Shown piece after piece: positions 16,743-25,523 of a stretch of 64,000 nucleotides of DNA. Each line of letters opens with the position of its first letter. The stretch's first letter is position 1. Both the position numbers and the translations under genes were made by a program. This stretch comes from Thiocystis minor (lineage in GTDB: Bacteria; Pseudomonadota; Gammaproteobacteria; Chromatiales; Chromatiaceae): assembly GCF_016653465.1 (NCBI RefSeq), contig NZ_NHSQ01000052.1, positions 1 through 64,000 of the forward strand. Direction: 5' to 3'. The notes beneath the pieces were generated by a model that was not told where the DNA came from, ran no database searches, and saw nothing but the letters and a program-made list of their open reading frames with translations.

Positions 16743-17987
16743 TCACGCTCGCTCGTCGGACAACACCTTCATCACCTCATCGCACCACTTGAGTGTCTCC
16801 AGGTAGGTGCGCGCGTATTCGTCGGTGGGGATGCCGCCATGATCCAGCGCCTCCCAATGGCCCTGCTCGTACTCGATCACCTGTTGGAGCAGCTCCCCCT
16901 GGGGGCCTTCCCGGTCCAGCAGGGCCAGTTTGATCGGTAGACTCAGACTCAGATGATCGAGCAGGTCCGGCATCTCGCTATCCAGAAGCGCGTCGAGAAT
17001 CGACAGCAGACCCACGATGAACATCTGGTGCTGGATCTCGGGCAAAAAGCGTTCGGCCAGCCGCTCGCACATGCGGGCTCGGATCATGCCGGTGACGATC
17101 AACTCGCGTGGCTTGCCGTTGGCCACCTGCCCCATGAGAATCAGACGGGCCCAGTCCCGGATGCGTTTGAGACCGATCAGGGTCAAGGCCTCCCGCAGCG
17201 ATTCGATCTCGCGCCGCCGGGCGAAGGTCGCGCTGTTGACGTAGCGCAGCAGTTTGTAGGTCAGAACCACATCCTGGGCGAGAACGCGCTCCAAATCCCG
17301 TAACTCGACATCAGGATCCTCCAACTGCTGAATCAATCGCAGCACCACCGCTTGGTTGGAGGCCAGGCTTCGCTGTTCGATGGTCTTCGGACGGCAATAG
17401 AAAAAGCCCTGAAAATAGTCGAATCCCAGTGCTTTGCAACCTTCATGGAGCGCCTGGGTCTCCACCTTGGCCGCCACCGCGCGCGCGCCATACGCATGCG
17501 CGAGATCAATCCGTCGCCGAAGCCAATCCGGATCATGGTTGAGTACATCGAGCTTGATATAGTCCGCCATCGCCAGCAAAGTCCCGGCATTGGGGCGGTC
17601 GGCGAGATTGCCGAAGGAGAGTTTGTGACCCGCCTCCTTGAGCCGGGTCAGACCCGCGATCACTTGTTCGTCCGGCTCCACGTCGTCCGGCAGTTCCAGG
17701 ACCACCTGCCCCTCGAAGAAAGGCGACAGGGACTCGTCCACGACCAAACGGCGTGTCATCCTCACAAACGCAAGCGCGCTGCCCACCAAGGTGTCGAGAC
17801 CGATATGCAAAAAGCTCGCGAGAATCACCGACAATGACGCCAGATCCATATCCTCAATCCGGGCGCGCTCCGCGCAGGCGTGACGGTACCGGAGTTCGTA
17901 GCCGACCACCCCCATGTCATGGTCATAGATCGGCTGCCGGGCGATCAAAAAATCCTGTGTATCGATGCTGTCGCGTAAATCGGTCAT
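16743..17987 (-). CDS. EAL-HDOD (YuxH-like) signalling protein with degenerate EAL domain
   Basis: The 414-residue cytoplasmic protein has an N-terminal EAL-like domain (residues about 12-210) and a C-terminal HDOD domain (about 215-400; LAQDVVLTYKLLRYVNSATF, ALTLIGLKRIRDWARLIL). The EAL domain starts with the usual IARQPIYD, but the signature is YELRYR instead of EALLR. The DDFG loop reads KLSFGNLAD, and the later catalytic Glu region reads AKVETQAL. It should therefore not hydrolyse c-di-GMP and may only bind it or act as a scaffold. ATG 17987 fits the domain start. Convergent with btaB. Confidence 0.85.
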   Translation of the reverse strand: MTDLRDSIDTQDFLIARQPIYDHDMGVVGYELRYRHACAERARIEDMDLASLSVILASFLHIGLDTLVGSALAFVRMTRRLVVDESLSPFFEGQVVLELPDDVEPDEQVIAGLTRLKEAGHKLSFGNLADRPNAGTLLAMADYIKLDVLNHDPDWLRRRIDLAHAYGARAVAAKVETQALHEGCKALGFDYFQGFFYCRPKTIEQRSLASNQAVVLRLIQQLEDPDVELRDLERVLAQDVVLTYKLLRYVNSATFARRREIESLREALTLIGLKRIRDWARLILMGQVANGKPRELIVTGMIRARMCERLAERFLPEIQHQMFIVGLLSILDALLDSEMPDLLDHLSLSLPIKLALLDREGPQGELLQQVIEYEQGHWEALDHGGIPTDEYARTYLETLKWCDEVMKVLSDERA

Positions 17988-18195
17988 GGTCGTCTCCGAA
18001 CGGGAGCGATGGCTGGGGTAGCGCGATTGGATCCGGGTTGTCGAACCGCCGATCGCGGCGGGCGTTTGGCGAGGCAGGCAAGGTTTGGCATCGACCGGAT
18101 CATGGCTTTCATGTCACGCACTGGCGCGCGATTCGCTGTATCCGCACCGTTCGCGCCACACTGTCAATCTCAAAAAACAGAGTTTAAACAGTTCA

Positions 18196-20313
18196 ATGTG
18201 GATCCAACACCGACGCTTTTTCAGCCTCGCGGCGGCGGTCGCTTTCACGCTTCCGTCGGCTTGGGCGGCCAATCCGCCGGCGCTATCCGCCGCGTCCTCA
18301 GAAAACGGACGACCGGCAGAGATGACGCTGGCCACGTACCGCACCCTGTCGGCGAGCCAGTCCCGTCATTATGACCGTACGCAGGATATTTCTCCCCGGC
18401 AGATGCTCATTCTGCTGGAGGTGTCCGAGCGCACCGGGGCGAATCTGGGACAGGCACTCGCGACCGGCGAGATGGAAAGCGCCGCGACCTGGAACGACCA
18501 CGTCCGCCCCACGCTGCAAAATGGCAGCCTGGGATCGGCGACTGGGGTCTGGCAGTTCCAACCCGCGACCTTCCACGGCATCCTCAAACGCTTCGGCACG
18601 CAACTGCTGGCGGCGAGCGAGGCCGCCGCGGACCGCGAACGACTGGATCTCGGGGATGGCCCGTTTACCGACGCGACGGTGCGCCGCATGATTCAGGACA
18701 CGGTGGACGGCAAGCGGGACGAGAGCGACGAGGAACTCCAGCTCCTGCGTCACAATTTCGCGGTGCTAGCCTTTGCGAAACACTACCTCAGTCTTGACTC
18801 TGGTGCCACCACGCCGGAAGAAGATTATCTGTATCACTTTCTGGGGGCGGGACAGGGCCGACGGGTGCTGGCACTGGCACGAGGCGAGGCGCGCGATACC
18901 CTCTGCGTCAAGCCGGTCGAGGTGCCCGTTCCGTTTCCCGACACCGCGCTGGCACTGGCGGCCGACCTCGGCGAGCGAACAACCATAGGTGCGCAAACCG
19001 CCCGACAGACCTTGCCGTCGGCGCACCTCGAACCGATTTCGCGGTCGACGGTTACCCTACAAGAACGACGTCCGGTGTCGTTGCTGCGGGGACTGGAAAG
19101 CCGGCAGATGCACATAGCGAGCACCGACCGACGCACCACGGTGACGGTCGGAGGAACCCTGGCAAAACCAACGGCGATCCTCGAACCCGCGCTGTTCTCC
19201 TCGCGCGAATTCTCGATCCAACCGTCGATTTCAGCCGAGTGGGGGCTGCCCGCCGACTCGCCCACCGTGACGGGCAACCCGGGGATGTTCTATCGCGACG
19301 GCAAAGGACAAAGCCAGCCCTATACCTGGGCGGAGTTCATGGAGCATCTGGCCAGGCGCGTTCGGGCCGACCGCCAGCCGGCGCTGGTGAGGGCCAAATA
19401 TGGGGTCGGGTTCGATTTGAAGGGAGGCGATCTGCCGGAGCAGGCATTCAATCCGCAGCAGACCTCTAAAGCCGCCGAGTTTTCCCATGAGAACGGCGCG
19501 ACCGCGCGGTTGCCCGAGACGCTGCTGACCAGCACCCTGAACCAGGATGAAACCCGGCAGTACCGACAGCGCCTCGCCGCCTTGATCAGCCAAGGCGAGG
19601 AGCGACCGCTGGAGACTCTGCCGCCGGAGACCCTGTCCGCGCTCCAACACCTGCGGATGCTGCCCCCCGGCGCGGACGCGTCCCATCCGGCGGTGCGGCA
19701 AGCTTTGCACCGTTTCCGCGCACTGGTCGGCAAGGACGCGCCGGACGACCCGGCGCAGGCCAGCCGGCTGATGCCCGCCGAACGGATTGCGCTCGAACTC
19801 TATGATCAGCGTCTCGCCAGATATACCGCCCTACAAACTCGCCAGCAGACAGCCTTGGGCGATGCCCCGGATCTGAACCGCATCAAAAAAATGCCGGCGA
19901 GGGCGCGACGGTCAGCCGCTGTTCACCTGACGACGGTGCAGACGGCGCTGGCCGAGCAGGGACTGCTGACACCGCCGACCCGAAAGTCCGTCTGGCGCGA
20001 CAAAAAACGCAAGAAGCATGTGAGCTACAAAACGCTCCCTTTCGCCGGCGCGCCAGACCAGGCGACCGTGGCGGCGCTCGACGCCTTCCAGTGGCGCCAG
20101 GGCCTGCGGAAAACGGGGGGCGTACTGGATGCGGTGACGCTGCGCCTGCTGGGCCTGCCGCCGTTGGAGCCTGAAATCGTCCTGCCCCTGTCCGGCCCGC
20201 AATGCGTCATCGTGGCCGAGGCGAATCCGCTGTGCGCGCTCCCGACCGAATGTCAGTGGAGCGATTTTGACGACCTCATCCCGCCCCGACCGTGTTCCTT
20301 GCAAATGAATTGA
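18196..20313 (+). CDS. Secreted lytic-transglycosylase-like protein with peptidoglycan-binding C-terminus
   Basis: The frame opens at 18085, but ATG 18196 begins a clear signal peptide (MWIQHRRFFSLAAAVAFTLP, cleavage near SAWA-AN); 705 residues. Residues about 60-230 resemble an SLT-type lysozyme fold: GEMESAATWN supplies a plausible catalytic Glu and GSLGSATGVWQFQPATF is the conserved GxxGxWQF block. A long low-complexity middle follows. Residues about 595-690 look like a PG_binding_1 unit split by a basic insert (ATVAALDAFQWRQGLR, VLDAVTLRLLGLPPL). It probably acts on periplasmic peptidoglycan; activity is inferred only from the motif. Confidence 0.65.
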   Translation: MWIQHRRFFSLAAAVAFTLPSAWAANPPALSAASSENGRPAEMTLATYRTLSASQSRHYDRTQDISPRQMLILLEVSERTGANLGQALATGEMESAATWNDHVRPTLQNGSLGSATGVWQFQPATFHGILKRFGTQLLAASEAAADRERLDLGDGPFTDATVRRMIQDTVDGKRDESDEELQLLRHNFAVLAFAKHYLSLDSGATTPEEDYLYHFLGAGQGRRVLALARGEARDTLCVKPVEVPVPFPDTALALAADLGERTTIGAQTARQTLPSAHLEPISRSTVTLQERRPVSLLRGLESRQMHIASTDRRTTVTVGGTLAKPTAILEPALFSSREFSIQPSISAEWGLPADSPTVTGNPGMFYRDGKGQSQPYTWAEFMEHLARRVRADRQPALVRAKYGVGFDLKGGDLPEQAFNPQQTSKAAEFSHENGATARLPETLLTSTLNQDETRQYRQRLAALISQGEERPLETLPPETLSALQHLRMLPPGADASHPAVRQALHRFRALVGKDAPDDPAQASRLMPAERIALELYDQRLARYTALQTRQQTALGDAPDLNRIKKMPARARRSAAVHLTTVQTALAEQGLLTPPTRKSVWRDKKRKKHVSYKTLPFAGAPDQATVAALDAFQWRQGLRKTGGVLDAVTLRLLGLPPLEPEIVLPLSGPQCVIVAEANPLCALPTECQWSDFDDLIPPRPCSLQMN

Positions 20314-20326
20314 GCCTCCGGTCGTC

Positions 20327-20345
20327 CCGCCGCCTTGCGCGGCGG
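20327..20345 (+). terminator. Hairpin after the transglycosylase-like gene
   Basis: CCGCCGC and GCGGCGG arms (7 bp, 5-nt loop) followed by TCTCTTCT, 14 bases after the stop at 20313. This fits an intrinsic terminator with a weak pyrimidine tail. Confidence 0.45.
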
Positions 20346-20428
20346 TCTCTTCTCGCCTCGTCCGGATGCTGGACGCGCGCGGAGCGACCCTGTCGGCGCG
20401 AATCGGGAGAGGCGGTGCGCCGAAAACC

Positions 20429-21049
20429 TCAAGACGGCGAATCCGATGCCGCCAGCAGGGCCATCCGTACCAGTTCAGCCAGCGAATCGGCGCGCATTTT
20501 CTCCATCACACGCGCTCGATGGGCTTCGACGGTCTTCGCGCTGACCCCGAGCGCAGCGGCGATTTCACGATTGGATTTGCCATCGGTCACCATGGTCATG
20601 ACCTCGTGCTCGCGCGGGGTCAGTTCCGCCAATCGCATGGCGATATCGGCCTTCGCGGAGCGGCTGGCTCGATGTTTCCGATCGAACTCCAGGGCGTTGT
20701 GGATGCTGCGTAGCAGATCCTCATCGTGGAAGGGTTTTTCAATGAAATCCACCGCGCCCGCTTTCATGGCCTTGACCGCCATGGCCACGTCGCCATGACC
20801 GGTGATGAGGATCACCGGAAGCCGATAGCCCTGGCGTGCCAGATAACCCTGCAATTCCAGTCCACTCATGCCGGGCATCCGCACATCCAGCAACAGACAG
20901 CCGGCGCGGCCGGGGTAATAGCTGGCAAGAAAGACATCGGCGGACTCATAGGTCTGTACCGACATTCCGGTCGATTCGATCAGCCATTGCAGCGACGTGC
21001 GCATGGCCTGGTCATCGTCGACGACGAAGACGGTCGCATCGGTGGTCAT
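20429..21049 (-). CDS. FixJ/TodT-family response regulator
   Basis: Receiver plus LuxR-type DNA-binding domain, 206 residues. The receiver has the DDD acidic cluster (VFVVDDDQAMR), phospho-acceptor Asp in LLLDVRMPG, Thr in ILITGHGD and Lys in IEKPF. The C-terminal helix-turn-helix is LTPREHEVMTMVTDGKSN through SAKTVEAHRARVMEKM. It is a transcription factor activated by phosphorylation. The gene follows the kinase gene by 6 bp on the same strand, so the two are a cognate pair. Targets are unknown. Confidence 0.92.
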   Translation of the reverse strand: MTTDATVFVVDDDQAMRTSLQWLIESTGMSVQTYESADVFLASYYPGRAGCLLLDVRMPGMSGLELQGYLARQGYRLPVILITGHGDVAMAVKAMKAGAVDFIEKPFHDEDLLRSIHNALEFDRKHRASRSAKADIAMRLAELTPREHEVMTMVTDGKSNREIAAALGVSAKTVEAHRARVMEKMRADSLAELVRMALLAASDSPS

Positions 21050-21055
21050 ATTCGT

Positions 21056-23650
21056 TCAGGTTTCCAGTCGCTCGGTTTGGCCGCCCTCGGTCTCCCGGAT
21101 GGGGGACGAAAGCGGCAGGGTCATGTGAAAAGCCGATCCGCGACCCAGTTCCGACTCGGCCCAGATCCGCCCCTCATGGTTCTCGACGATGGTCTGGCTG
21201 ATCGCCAGCCCCATCCCCATCCCGCTCTTTTTCGTGGTCACAAAGGGGTCGAACAGCCCCGCGAGACGTTCCCGCGCGATCCCCGGTCCCGTATCCTCGA
21301 CCACCACCCAGGCGTCGCCGTCACGTGTCCCGGTGCGGATCCGCAACCGACGCCGATCTTCTGGCTGCTCTTCCAGCGCATCGAGCGCGTTGCCGACCAG
21401 ATTCAGAAGCACCTGCTCGACCTGAACCAGATCGACCTGGACCGGAATGGCCGCCGAGGCCAAGTCAAGCTGCATCTGGATGCCGAGCCGGTTGGTCTCG
21501 AATTCCAGGAACGACATGACTTCCCGCACCAGATGATTCAAGTCTGTCCGCGCGCGCACGGGCGGCTGCTTACCGACCAGCGCGCGCAACCGCTTGATGA
21601 TCTCGCTCGCGCGCTGGGCCTGCGCCGTGATCTGACTCATGGCGCCGACCAATTCCGCGGTCTGGCCCGCGCCGCCCTGCAGGCGTCGGCTGCAGCCGTT
21701 GGCATAGTTGACGATGGCCGACAGCGGTTGGTTGAGTTCATGGGCCATGCCGGTGGCGACCTCGCCCATGGTGCTGAGCCGGCAGACATGGACCAGTTCG
21801 GCCTGATGCTGACGGGATTCCTGCTCGGCACGGCGCACGGCGGTGATATCGCGGGCATAAATATTCACGTAGCCGAGATCGCGGATCGGTGCGAGCAGCA
21901 GCGAATAGACCTGACCCGAAAGGTCGAGTTCCCGTTCCAACGGCTGGCCGGTCCCCAATGCCAGCGCCACCGCGTCGCACCATTCCTCGGGCAGGCGAAC
22001 GCCTGGATCCGTCTCCCAGGCAAGCAGCAGCGGACGACTGGCGTTGTTGGCGTAGACGATCAGTCCCTCCGCCGTCACGCGCATGATCGGGTTCGGGCTT
22101 TCGCTCGCGAAACGGGCCAGGCTCTTGATCTCCTGTTCCGCCAGCTTGCGGCTGGAGATGTCATGAATGTACAGCGTATAAAAACGTTCATCGTCCAACT
22201 CGATCGGCGCGATGGAGATTTCCACTGGAAGCTCCGCGCCATCCGTGCGCAGGGCGATCAATTCGCCGCGCCCCTGGGGCTTGCGATGCAGATGACGGGA
22301 GCGGTCAAGTAGGCGCTTGAAAGCGGGGCGGGCGACATCGGGCAGAAACCGCTCCGCGAAGGACGCCCCGATCGCCTCCTGACGCACCTGACCGAAGACC
22401 CGCTCCGCCGCCGGATTGAATTCGATGACCTGGCCGGCGTGGTCCAACGTCACGATGGCATCCAGAGAAGCCTCCATCATCGCCGCCTTGAGCGCCTCGC
22501 TCTCGCGCATCGCGGCCTGATGCTGACGGCTCATCTCCTCGCGGGCGGTGAGCACCAGTTGCGTGAAATGTTGGATCCAATCCTCCAGCAGCAGGAGCTG
22601 GTTACCCGCGCGATGAAAACCGGGCTCCGCGATTCCGAGCGCCCGCTGAGAGAAGCGGGTCATGCGTTTGAGAACCTTATTCAGACGCGAGGACACCAGA
22701 TAAATGACGGCGGTAAACACACTGATAAAGACCGTGGCCGCGATGACGCGCTGACGGCGCTCAAAGATGCGCACATGACGCGACATCCTTTCCACCACGG
22801 TATGCGGCACAAAGGTCGCGAAGAGTGGGTTGGAATCGGCCCCCTCATACTCGGCCAGGGATTGGGAGGTGATCACATAGGCGTCGTCCCAGTCGCTCAG
22901 CAGACTGCCCGGAATCAAGGCGTCCGCATCGACGCTCGCCACGATCCGCTGGTCGTCGCTATCGACGAGCGCGACCGCCGCGCGACCGACGTCAAGCCCG
23001 CGCTGCGAGGCGGCCAGAAAGGCTTCATCGACCGGAACCAACACAATCAGATAGCCCATGGCATAGCCGCCGGCGTCTTCGACCGCATCGCTGTTCATCA
23101 GATAGAGTCGGTCACCGACGCGCTCAATCACTGAAAGCACCGCACGCCGGTCCAGGAATTGCGAGTTCACGCGGGTCGCGATCTCTTCCGGCAGCGGATC
23201 CTCTCCGGCCTGAAAGACTTCCCGCACCCGCCCCCGTGAGTCCGTCAACAGCACATGACTTGGCGGACTCAGCACGGCGGGCTCGAAAACGTCCGGCAGC
23301 CAGTGCGGACGAAATTCCTTATAAACGACCGGGGCGAGCGTCTCGTTCTCGGACCAGAACAAGGGCTCCAAATACTCGGAAAGACGTCGGTGATTGGCGA
23401 GCAGCCGCGTCATCGCGCTGTAACTCGACAGATGACGGTCAAAACGAATCAGGCTCTCGCGCGCGCGCAGATCGAGCTGGATCCGTAATTCCTGTGCAAA
23501 GATTTTGTCGACCTGGCGGCTTTGGATCTGATCGAGGATGCTCCAGACCGCGATACCCGCGACCAGGCCGATCAGAATTGCGATCCATGGCATGGGCAGC
23601 CGTCGCAAAAGCTTAAACAAAAGTGGTTTAATAAGGATTCGTTTCACCAT
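21056..23650 (-). CDS. Membrane PAS sensor histidine kinase (FixL/DctB-like)
   Basis: An 864-residue kinase. Membrane helix at about 21-39, a large periplasmic sensor region (about 45-300, Cache/CHASE-like, with RARESLIRFDRHLSSYSAMTR), second helix at about 307-327 and a coil. Two PAS domains follow (about 395-510 and 520-620). The phospho-acceptor His is in MAHELNQPLSAIVNYAN, and the ATPase has LLNLVGNALDA, EDTGPGIA, FDPFVTTKKSGMGMGLAIS. The HELNQPL form is typical of FixL and DctB relatives. It signals to the FixJ-like regulator encoded 6 bp downstream. The ligand is unknown. ATG 23650 precedes a basic leader. Confidence 0.9.
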   Translation of the reverse strand: MVKRILIKPLLFKLLRRLPMPWIAILIGLVAGIAVWSILDQIQSRQVDKIFAQELRIQLDLRARESLIRFDRHLSSYSAMTRLLANHRRLSEYLEPLFWSENETLAPVVYKEFRPHWLPDVFEPAVLSPPSHVLLTDSRGRVREVFQAGEDPLPEEIATRVNSQFLDRRAVLSVIERVGDRLYLMNSDAVEDAGGYAMGYLIVLVPVDEAFLAASQRGLDVGRAAVALVDSDDQRIVASVDADALIPGSLLSDWDDAYVITSQSLAEYEGADSNPLFATFVPHTVVERMSRHVRIFERRQRVIAATVFISVFTAVIYLVSSRLNKVLKRMTRFSQRALGIAEPGFHRAGNQLLLLEDWIQHFTQLVLTAREEMSRQHQAAMRESEALKAAMMEASLDAIVTLDHAGQVIEFNPAAERVFGQVRQEAIGASFAERFLPDVARPAFKRLLDRSRHLHRKPQGRGELIALRTDGAELPVEISIAPIELDDERFYTLYIHDISSRKLAEQEIKSLARFASESPNPIMRVTAEGLIVYANNASRPLLLAWETDPGVRLPEEWCDAVALALGTGQPLERELDLSGQVYSLLLAPIRDLGYVNIYARDITAVRRAEQESRQHQAELVHVCRLSTMGEVATGMAHELNQPLSAIVNYANGCSRRLQGGAGQTAELVGAMSQITAQAQRASEIIKRLRALVGKQPPVRARTDLNHLVREVMSFLEFETNRLGIQMQLDLASAAIPVQVDLVQVEQVLLNLVGNALDALEEQPEDRRRLRIRTGTRDGDAWVVVEDTGPGIARERLAGLFDPFVTTKKSGMGMGLAISQTIVENHEGRIWAESELGRGSAFHMTLPLSSPIRETEGGQTERLET

Positions 23651-23701
23651 AACGGCTTCCGTCCGAAGCTATCGATCATCAACCATTCGGCAGTAGAAAC
23701 C

Positions 23702-24169
23702 ATGGAATTCGACGTTACCCTTGCCAAGCAGCCTTCCCTCTTCCGGCGCCTCGGCGCGATGTTCTACGATAGCGTACTGTTGCTGGGCATCCTGATGCTC
23801 GCCACCGCCATCGTCGCCATTCCCTACGAGATCGTCGCTGGCGCAAAAGTCTATGAAGCGACACTCCCACTCGCCCTGATGCGTCTCTATCTACTCGTCG
23901 TCATCGCGGCATTCTACGTCTACTTCTGGATGCGTGGCGGTCAGACGCTTGGCATGCGTGCCTGGCGTTTCCGGGTCATCGGCGACGATGGCGCAAATCT
24001 GGGGTTCGGCAGCGCGCTCCAGCGCTTCGGCTGGGCCATTCTCAGTCTGCTGCCGGCGGGTCTTGGTTTCTGGTGGAGCCTGATCGATCGGGACCGGCTC
24101 ACCTGGCACGACCGCAAGTCGCACAGCCGGCTCGTGATGCTGGAGAAGAACGCGGGGAAGGCGTCCTGA
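23702..24169 (+). CDS. RDD-family membrane protein
   Basis: A 155-residue protein starting MEFDVTLAKQPSLFRRLGAM. The family-defining RDD-type signature is split as FRRLGAMFYDSVLL in helix 1 and IDRDRLTWHDRKSHSRLV near the C-terminus (the conserved WHD motif). Hydrophobic helices at about 20-45, 58-80 and 110-130; GGQTLGMRAWRFRVI is the conserved loop. RDD proteins are of uncertain function; a transport role has been proposed for some. The gene is divergent from the sensor kinase, with only 51 bp between the starts. Confidence 0.85.
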   Translation: MEFDVTLAKQPSLFRRLGAMFYDSVLLLGILMLATAIVAIPYEIVAGAKVYEATLPLALMRLYLLVVIAAFYVYFWMRGGQTLGMRAWRFRVIGDDGANLGFGSALQRFGWAILSLLPAGLGFWWSLIDRDRLTWHDRKSHSRLVMLEKNAGKAS

Positions 24170-24180
24170 AACCGACGACG

Positions 24181-24212
24181 GGCAACCGGCGGATCGTACG
24201 TCGCCGGTTGCC
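24181..24212 (+). terminator. Perfect 11-bp hairpin after the RDD gene
   Basis: GGCAACCGGCG and CGCCGGTTGCC flank a 10-nt loop. It begins 12 bases after the RDD stop. No T-run follows, so it may be a REP-like palindrome rather than a true intrinsic terminator. Confidence 0.45.
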
Positions 24213-24285
24213 GGTTGCCGCTTGTCGTTGCGACCGAGGTTCCCCCCGTTTGTGTTTTCCAGGAGCGACGGATCCATCAGGGTGC

Positions 24286-24343
24286 GACAACGACAACGAC
24301 AACGGTATTCGCTAATGGGCTTGTTTAGCTGATTAACGAACCG
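24286..24343. repeat. Short hexamer array plus 40-bp dispersed repeat, copy 1
   Basis: Three GACAAC units at 24286-24303 adjoin a segment (24304-24343) whose reverse complement reads CGGTTC, seven variable bases, AGCTAAACAAG, C, CCATTAGCGAATAC. The same arrangement occurs in the other orientation at 62532-62603. This copy lies between the RDD gene and the 3' end of lptG. Confidence 0.75.
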
Positions 24344-24346
24344 CTC

Positions 24347-25411
24347 CTATCCCACCCGTCTCAGCAACAGCAGCGCCCCGGAAATGAACAGCAGGGGCGG
24401 CGCAATGGCCGCAAGGAACGGATTCATCCCGAACAGCAGCGCCAGATAGGCGAAGGTACGGCTGACCAGATAGTAGAGAATCCCGACCAGCACGCCGGCC
24501 AGGATGCGCCGCCCCATCCCGGTGCTGCGCGAGGAGCCGAGCAGCAAGGGGGTCGCGATCAGAATCATCGACAGGGTCAGCACCGGATGGACAACCTTGC
24601 CCCAAAAGGCCACTTCGTAAACCCCGGAGTCCTGCTTGTTGATCGACATGAAGCGGATGTATTTGTAGAGCCCCCACACGGGGAGTGCGTGCGGATCGGC
24701 GACGATGACCTTGAGTAACCCCGGATCCAGCATCGAATCCCAGCCGACCTGGGCGATCCGCTCGACCTCGACACCCGCCGCGCTGACCCGGCTGCGCGCG
24801 ATCTCTTCCAGCACCCATTGCCCGTCCCGATAGCGGGCGCCGGCCGCGTGGGTCGCGATCAGGGTGCCCTGGGCGGGATCCACGCGATAGATGAAGATGT
24901 CGCGCAGGCTGGTTCCGGAACGGATCTCGCGGATATTCACATAGGATGCGTCGTCGATCGCCCAGAAACCGTCGGGGGTCCGCTGGGCCACGTCGCCCGA
25001 GAGCGCCTGCCGACGCAACTCCACCCCGCGTTGTTCCGCCAGCGGGGCCAGCACTTCGCCCATCAGGACGGCAATCGCGGCCAGCAGCAGACCGCCCAGC
25101 AGACCCGCGCGCACGATTTGCCAGACCGAGATGCCGGCGGCGCGCATGGCGACCAGTTCCGAGCGACTCGCCAGCGAGCCCAGCCCGATCAGCGCGCCGA
25201 TCAGGGTCGCGATCGGGAAGATCTGGTAGGCGTAACGGGGGAGACTCAGAAGCATGAACAATAGGGCATCCGCCAGACCGTAGCGTTCGACGCCGATCGC
25301 GTCGAGTTCGTCGGCGAGGATCACGACCCCCAGCAGCGGCAGCAGGACGCCCAGCGTCAGCAGGGTGCCGCCAATCACCGCCCAGGCAAGATAGCGATCG
25401 AGGATTTTCAC
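24347..25411 (-). CDS. lptG: Lipopolysaccharide export permease LptG
   Basis: Inner-membrane component of the LptB2FGC ABC transporter that extracts LPS from the membrane. The 354 residues show three N-terminal helices (ending with SRSELVAMRAAGISVWQIVR, the coupling region typical of the LptF/LptG family), a periplasmic beta-jellyroll (about 95-265) and three C-terminal helices. MKILDRYLAWAVIGGTLLT and the C-terminal pattern are LptG-like rather than LptF-like. In most gammaproteobacteria lptF lies between lptG and the divergent pepA; here only 112 bp separate lptG and pepA and no lptF is present. Confidence 0.85.
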   Translation of the reverse strand: MKILDRYLAWAVIGGTLLTLGVLLPLLGVVILADELDAIGVERYGLADALLFMLLSLPRYAYQIFPIATLIGALIGLGSLASRSELVAMRAAGISVWQIVRAGLLGGLLLAAIAVLMGEVLAPLAEQRGVELRRQALSGDVAQRTPDGFWAIDDASYVNIREIRSGTSLRDIFIYRVDPAQGTLIATHAAGARYRDGQWVLEEIARSRVSAAGVEVERIAQVGWDSMLDPGLLKVIVADPHALPVWGLYKYIRFMSINKQDSGVYEVAFWGKVVHPVLTLSMILIATPLLLGSSRSTGMGRRILAGVLVGILYYLVSRTFAYLALLFGMNPFLAAIAPPLLFISGALLLLRRVG

Positions 25412-25523
25412 GACGACCAGGCCCCGTCATTCGATAGACTCTATGAACTTCATCCTATCATTACTGCCCGTCAGCCACTTCAGGCTGATTCCACGCTGAT
25501 CACGCATCCTCAGGAGCACCACG

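Noticed and set aside
24347-25430. Long second open frame (365 residues) on the minus strand overlapping lptG
   Set aside because: Arg/Pro/Gly-rich shadow frame in GC-rich DNA; the overlapping frame is a complete LptG with membrane helices.
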